DNA of 7,713 bases from a bacterium (GTDB lineage: Bacteria; Pseudomonadota; Alphaproteobacteria; Rs-D84), in NCBI GenBank assembly GCA_014802705.1, contig JAAVBR010000025.1:1-7713 (forward strand). The letters are read 5' to 3'. Numbering within the stretch: position 1 is the first letter of the stretch; every line of letters begins with the position of its first letter. Both the position numbers and the translations under genes were made by a program. Positions 4,761 through 7,713 of the stretch are shown here, piece by piece. The notes beneath the pieces were generated by a model. It ran no database searches, had not been told where the DNA came from, and saw only the letters and a program-made list of their open reading frames with translations.

Positions 4761-5390
4761 ATGAAAAATATCAGGCCTTTTAAAAATCGTGATGCGCGGC
4801 ATCTGGTGCGGATGGTGGGCGATCAATGGGATTTGGCCAAGCGGGCGACCGGCGCCGGCCGGTTATGCGATTGGATTTATGCGGCGGAAATATTGTCGCA
4901 AAATACCGAAATGCGGGTTTTAACCGATGGGGCGGGGCGGCCCGTTGGATTTGCAGGCTATGCCCAAGGCACGTCCCGTCGGCACGCATTGCGGCGGGCG
5001 TTTTGGGGTGTGGTTTATATAATCCTGGGGCGATGCGTGAAAAATCGTGATGCGTTGCGCCAATATTATGCGGCCTATGATTATGTGCCGGGGCGTCTGG
5101 CGCGGCGGTTTGATGCGGAATGTGATATTTTAATTGTGGGTCGGGCACATCGCGGTGGGGCGGGGCGCATATTGTTTGGCGAACTGATGCGTGATGCGGC
5201 GGCGCGGGGCGTTAAAAAAATGCGTATTGATACAGACGACAGTTGTAATGTGGCATTTTATCGGGGCATTGGCGCGGTTCAAGTTTATGCGGCCGTGGCC
5301 CAAAATGGTGGCGAAGACGAAACGGAAAACGTGTACGTGTTTTGTATCGAGCCCCAAAAATGGCAGCCCCCGGTGGAAATGGCTGGGTGA
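4761..5390 (+). CDS. GNAT-family N-acetyltransferase
   Basis: This 209-aa protein fits the GCN5-related acetyltransferase fold. Motif A, the acetyl-CoA pyrophosphate loop, is RGGAGRILFGELM at 131-143, preceded by the strand CDILIVG (121-127). Motif B is DTDDSCNVAFYRGIGAVQV at 157-175, with the usual N..A..FY...GA pattern. The first 110 residues hold the acceptor-side helices, and VGFAGYA (62-68) is a typical early strand. It would transfer an acetyl group from acetyl-CoA to an amine of an unknown small molecule or protein. The start at 4761 is taken because of the extended -10 seven nt upstream; an ATG at 4731 in the same frame would overlap the promoter. It opens a likely three-gene operon with the P-loop protein (24-nt gap) and the PEP-synthase-like enzyme. 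The family call is firm; the substrate is open. Confidence 0.87.
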   Translation: MKNIRPFKNRDARHLVRMVGDQWDLAKRATGAGRLCDWIYAAEILSQNTEMRVLTDGAGRPVGFAGYAQGTSRRHALRRAFWGVVYIILGRCVKNRDALRQYYAAYDYVPGRLARRFDAECDILIVGRAHRGGAGRILFGELMRDAAARGVKKMRIDTDDSCNVAFYRGIGAVQVYAAVAQNGGEDETENVYVFCIEPQKWQPPVEMAG

Positions 5391-5414
5391 TAAAAGATAA
5401 AGGAACACATTGAT

Positions 5415-5936
5415 ATGGATGATCATAAAATTTTAATTATGGGCGGTTCGTGCGCGGGGAAATCCACGACGGCCGAACGGTTGGGGAAAAAGTTAAATAT
5501 CCCGGTGCTGCATATGGATCTGTATGATCCCTATGCCGTGCCGGCGGGCGCCGCGCGCGATGCCAGAAAACAACAGATGGTGGACACCATTCACAAAACA
5601 ATGGTGGGGCCCGAATGGATTATCGAAGGCGTCTATCAATGGTACGCGTTTGATGAACGAATGGCGGCGGCCGATGTTTTGGTTATGCTGCGCGCGCCGG
5701 CAATGGCCCGCATTTGGCGATATATCAAGACGTGTGTGTTACGGCAAAAGCGTCACGGTCGCCAGGGATTTTCGGCCAAGAATTTCCGATGGAATCATGT
5801 GTGGTACATGATGCGCCATATGGACGCGCCGTATGATTTAATTATGCAGACGGCCAAAAAATATCCCAACCTGCGCGTGGTGGAATTAAAATCTTTCCGC
5901 GCGATGGATGATTTTATAAAGACGTATTCACGATAG
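5415..5936 (+). CDS. P-loop kinase-like protein (adenylate kinase / FlaR-like)
   Basis: The 173 residues begin with strand KILIM and a Walker A loop GGSCAGKST at 10-18 (K16, S17). The next strand, VLHMD at 31-35, ends in the conserved Asp seen in small nucleotide-kinase-like proteins. EWIIEGVYQ at 67-75 and ADVLVMLRAP at 86-95 match the W-I-I-G-x-Y and aD-vi-l-x-x-P pattern of the family often annotated as adenylate kinase-like or 'topology modulation protein FlaR'. The basic helix RYIKTCVLRQKR (102-113) is the lid-like region. These proteins are probably small-molecule kinases of unknown specificity; the FlaR name is historical. AGGAA lies nine nt before the ATG. Short gaps to the GNAT gene upstream (24 nt) and the PEP-synthase-like gene downstream (13 nt) indicate one transcript. 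The family assignment is good; the substrate is unknown. Confidence 0.85.
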   Translation: MDDHKILIMGGSCAGKSTTAERLGKKLNIPVLHMDLYDPYAVPAGAARDARKQQMVDTIHKTMVGPEWIIEGVYQWYAFDERMAAADVLVMLRAPAMARIWRYIKTCVLRQKRHGRQGFSAKNFRWNHVWYMMRHMDAPYDLIMQTAKKYPNLRVVELKSFRAMDDFIKTYSR

Positions 5937-5949
5937 GAAAGGGTTTAAT

Positions 5950-7713
5950 ATGACCTATGATAATTATGGGGGAAAGGCCGCGGGCTTAAAGAAACTGGGC
6001 GATATGCATGTTCCCGTGCCCAAATGGATGGCTCTGACCTGGGAACAGGCAAATCAGGTTTCTGATGAAGATTTGGATGACATTATATCTTTGTTCGGGA
6101 CGGATGCGCGTGTGGCGGTTCGTTCATCAGCGACAAATGAAGATGGTGCATCAAAGTCTTTTGCGGGTGTGTTTGAGACCAAATTAAATGTTCCTGTTCA
6201 AAAAGAAACTTTAAAATCCGCCATACGTGATGTGGTGGCCAGTGCGACGTCTGTGCGGGCGGGCGAATATGACGCGGCGCAAAATGCGATGGGTATTGTT
6301 ATTCAGCAGATGGTTGAACCCGTGTTATCAGGTGTTGCGTTTACACGCACGGTTGATACAAATGGTCATGATGTCGTTCTGATAGAAATGGTGTCGGGGC
6401 TGGGGGAAAAATTGGTGTCGGGTATGGCGACACCGACCCAGGTAACGGTTCCGATAAACAACGGGATATTAAATACAGATAATGTTTCTGTGGCCGGGGA
6501 ATTATTACCCCGGATGGATTTAATTAGATCCTTGATTGAATATATTCAAAAAATTATCCATCAATCAAAAATAGATTTGGATATCGAATGGTGCATTGAT
6601 GCCAATGGTGATGTTTGGTTTGTTCAGGCGCGTCCCATTACGGTTCCGGTATTGATAAAACCGCGGGCGATAAATTCTGCGATACCGGTTGTGGGCGGCA
6701 CGGTAACGGCGCCAGTTTATGTAATACCGGAACTGGGGGCGTTCGTCGACCCGGAAATTATGGAAAAGCGTTTTGCGGACTTTCCGGATGGGGCCATATT
6801 GGTGGCGTTATATACAGAGGTTGACTTTGTCCCCATTATGAAGCGGGCATCGGGTATTATCACAGAGCAGGGTGGTGTGTTAAGTCATGCGGCCATATTG
6901 TCACGCGAATTGAGCATCCCGTGTATCGTCAATTATCCGAATGCAACCCGAAAGTTCAAAACGGGCGATGTTATCACAATGAATGCCACGACAGGCCGGG
7001 TGGAGCAAGATTCAGAAAACGGGTCGATTGACGAAACAATTTGGCTGGATGAGGCATGGTGTTTTGATCATATGATACGGGTACCATACCAAGGCGGGTG
7101 TGTGTTTGTGGAATCATTATTCAACCGGTTGAATGTTTATGCGCCATGGATTGATAGTGCGGGTAAAAATGATCTGGATTTATTCATTCGTAAAAAATTC
7201 GGCGCGGCCCCGACTATTATTACCCAAGAATCGGGCAATGTGATGAAGTTCTATTCTTGGTTTGAAGATCGGGGGCATAAGAAATTGCCGGGTTATGCGG
7301 CAGCATTGGCGCGGGCGTATCGTGTGGCGGCATCCGGTTCTGCGGCCCAGGTACATCGGTTCTATGAATCATGTATCCATACGGCCAAAAAATATATCCC
7401 GATGGTGCAAGGCGCCAAAAATGCGGCGGCCCGGTTTTATTATGAAGAGGCAATTATGGCTCAGTACATTTTGCTGGATGTCATATTCCCGCGTGCCATT
7501 GCGATGAATCAGATTTATATGGATACGGCGTATCGTCTGTATGCGGCGGGGGCGACATTCGCCGATTTATTGGCGGGGAAACAAATTCGGGGAATATCAA
7601 AAAGATATCATGAATTTATCAAGGCCATTGCCGATGAACGAAATGATATTTATCCAAAGTTTCGGGATTTTTATCCACCAATTGTTGGATATTGGAAGCC
7701 TGAAAACCAAGAC
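5950..7713 (+). CDS. PEP-synthase-like phosphotransferase with unusual C-terminal region (3' end outside the window)
   Basis: 588 residues are visible and the frame is still open at the right edge. An ATP-grasp domain (about 1-235) has GGKAAGL (7-13, K9), VRSSATNEDG (57-66, R58), the glycine loop SGLGEKLVSG (149-158), DIEW with E213, and QARPIT with R228. The swivelling phosphohistidine domain (about 236-357) has GGVLSHAAIL with the catalytic H313. In PEP synthase and pyruvate phosphate dikinase, ATP phosphorylates this histidine, which passes the phosphate to pyruvate bound in a C-terminal TIM barrel. Here residues 358-588 look largely helical and show no PEP-binding barrel motifs. As in rifampin phosphotransferase, the acceptor may be another molecule. 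The stretch between ATP-grasp strands is also shorter than in PEP synthase. A strong ribosome-binding site (AGGAAAGGG) lies six nt upstream, and it is the third gene of the GNAT operon. Confidence 0.87.
   Translation, partial: MTYDNYGGKAAGLKKLGDMHVPVPKWMALTWEQANQVSDEDLDDIISLFGTDARVAVRSSATNEDGASKSFAGVFETKLNVPVQKETLKSAIRDVVASATSVRAGEYDAAQNAMGIVIQQMVEPVLSGVAFTRTVDTNGHDVVLIEMVSGLGEKLVSGMATPTQVTVPINNGILNTDNVSVAGELLPRMDLIRSLIEYIQKIIHQSKIDLDIEWCIDANGDVWFVQARPITVPVLIKPRAINSAIPVVGGTVTAPVYVIPELGAFVDPEIMEKRFADFPDGAILVALYTEVDFVPIMKRASGIITEQGGVLSHAAILSRELSIPCIVNYPNATRKFKTGDVITMNATTGRVEQDSENGSIDETIWLDEAWCFDHMIRVPYQGGCVFVESLFNRLNVYAPWIDSAGKNDLDLFIRKKFGAAPTIITQESGNVMKFYSWFEDRGHKKLPGYAAALARAYRVAASGSAAQVHRFYESCIHTAKKYIPMVQGAKNAAARFYYEEAIMAQYILLDVIFPRAIAMNQIYMDTAYRLYAAGATFADLLAGKQIRGISKRYHEFIKAIADERNDIYPKFRDFYPPIVGYWKPENQD

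Noticed and set aside
4780..5426. Several minus-strand ORFs opposite the GNAT gene
   Set aside because: They are antisense shadows of a gene with clear acetyltransferase motifs.

Overview
The window looks like a bacterial chromosome segment, most likely from a host-associated alphaproteobacterium or a relative. This rests on moderate GC, ACAGGGAA-type intergenic repeats of a kind I associate with alphaproteobacterial islands, and compact gene packing. No marker gene fixes the taxonomy. An AT-rich left part (about 1-1960) gives way to moderate GC and then to more GC-rich genes on the right.

Left part (1-3160), probable accessory or defence-type island. A plus-strand gene enters from the left edge and ends at 940. 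It resembles the C-terminal part of a large STAND/SIR2-type protein. It converges on a leftward cluster of three genes: a dual-OB (DuOB-like) protein at 3039-2389, a DUF488 protein at 2387-1962 with a 1-nt gap to the first, and an HNH-like zinc-binding protein at 1920-1042. A good promoter (-10 at 3131-3136, -35 at 3154-3159) drives the cluster. Its roughly 90-nt leader carries two tandem terminator-like hairpins before the first start codon. The HNH-like gene has no Shine-Dalgarno and seems to have its own promoter placed for leaderless expression.

Middle (3160-4050). The intergenic stretch 3160-3534 holds five ACAGGGAA-like repeats in both orientations, a long hairpin (3332-3388), and a GC-rich structured element (3391-3517). 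The 3' end of that element reads like the end of a tRNA-Ser: T-arm strand, acceptor strand, discriminator G and CCA. This may be an integration scar (att site), a structured RNA, or the start of a small ORF. A 139-aa helical protein of unknown function follows and ends in a strong terminator.

Right part (4060-7713), metabolic or modification cassette on the plus strand: a HAD-family hydrolase, a GNAT acetyltransferase, a FlaR/adenylate-kinase-like P-loop protein, and a PEP-synthase-like phosphotransferase that runs off the right edge. The HAD and GNAT genes each have an extended -10 exactly 7 nt before the ATG, which implies leaderless mRNAs. The last two genes follow GNAT with short gaps and normal ribosome-binding sites. 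The PEP-synthase-like protein has the ATP-grasp and phosphohistidine domains, followed by an unfamiliar helical C-terminal region where a TIM barrel would be expected. It may therefore phosphorylate something other than pyruvate.
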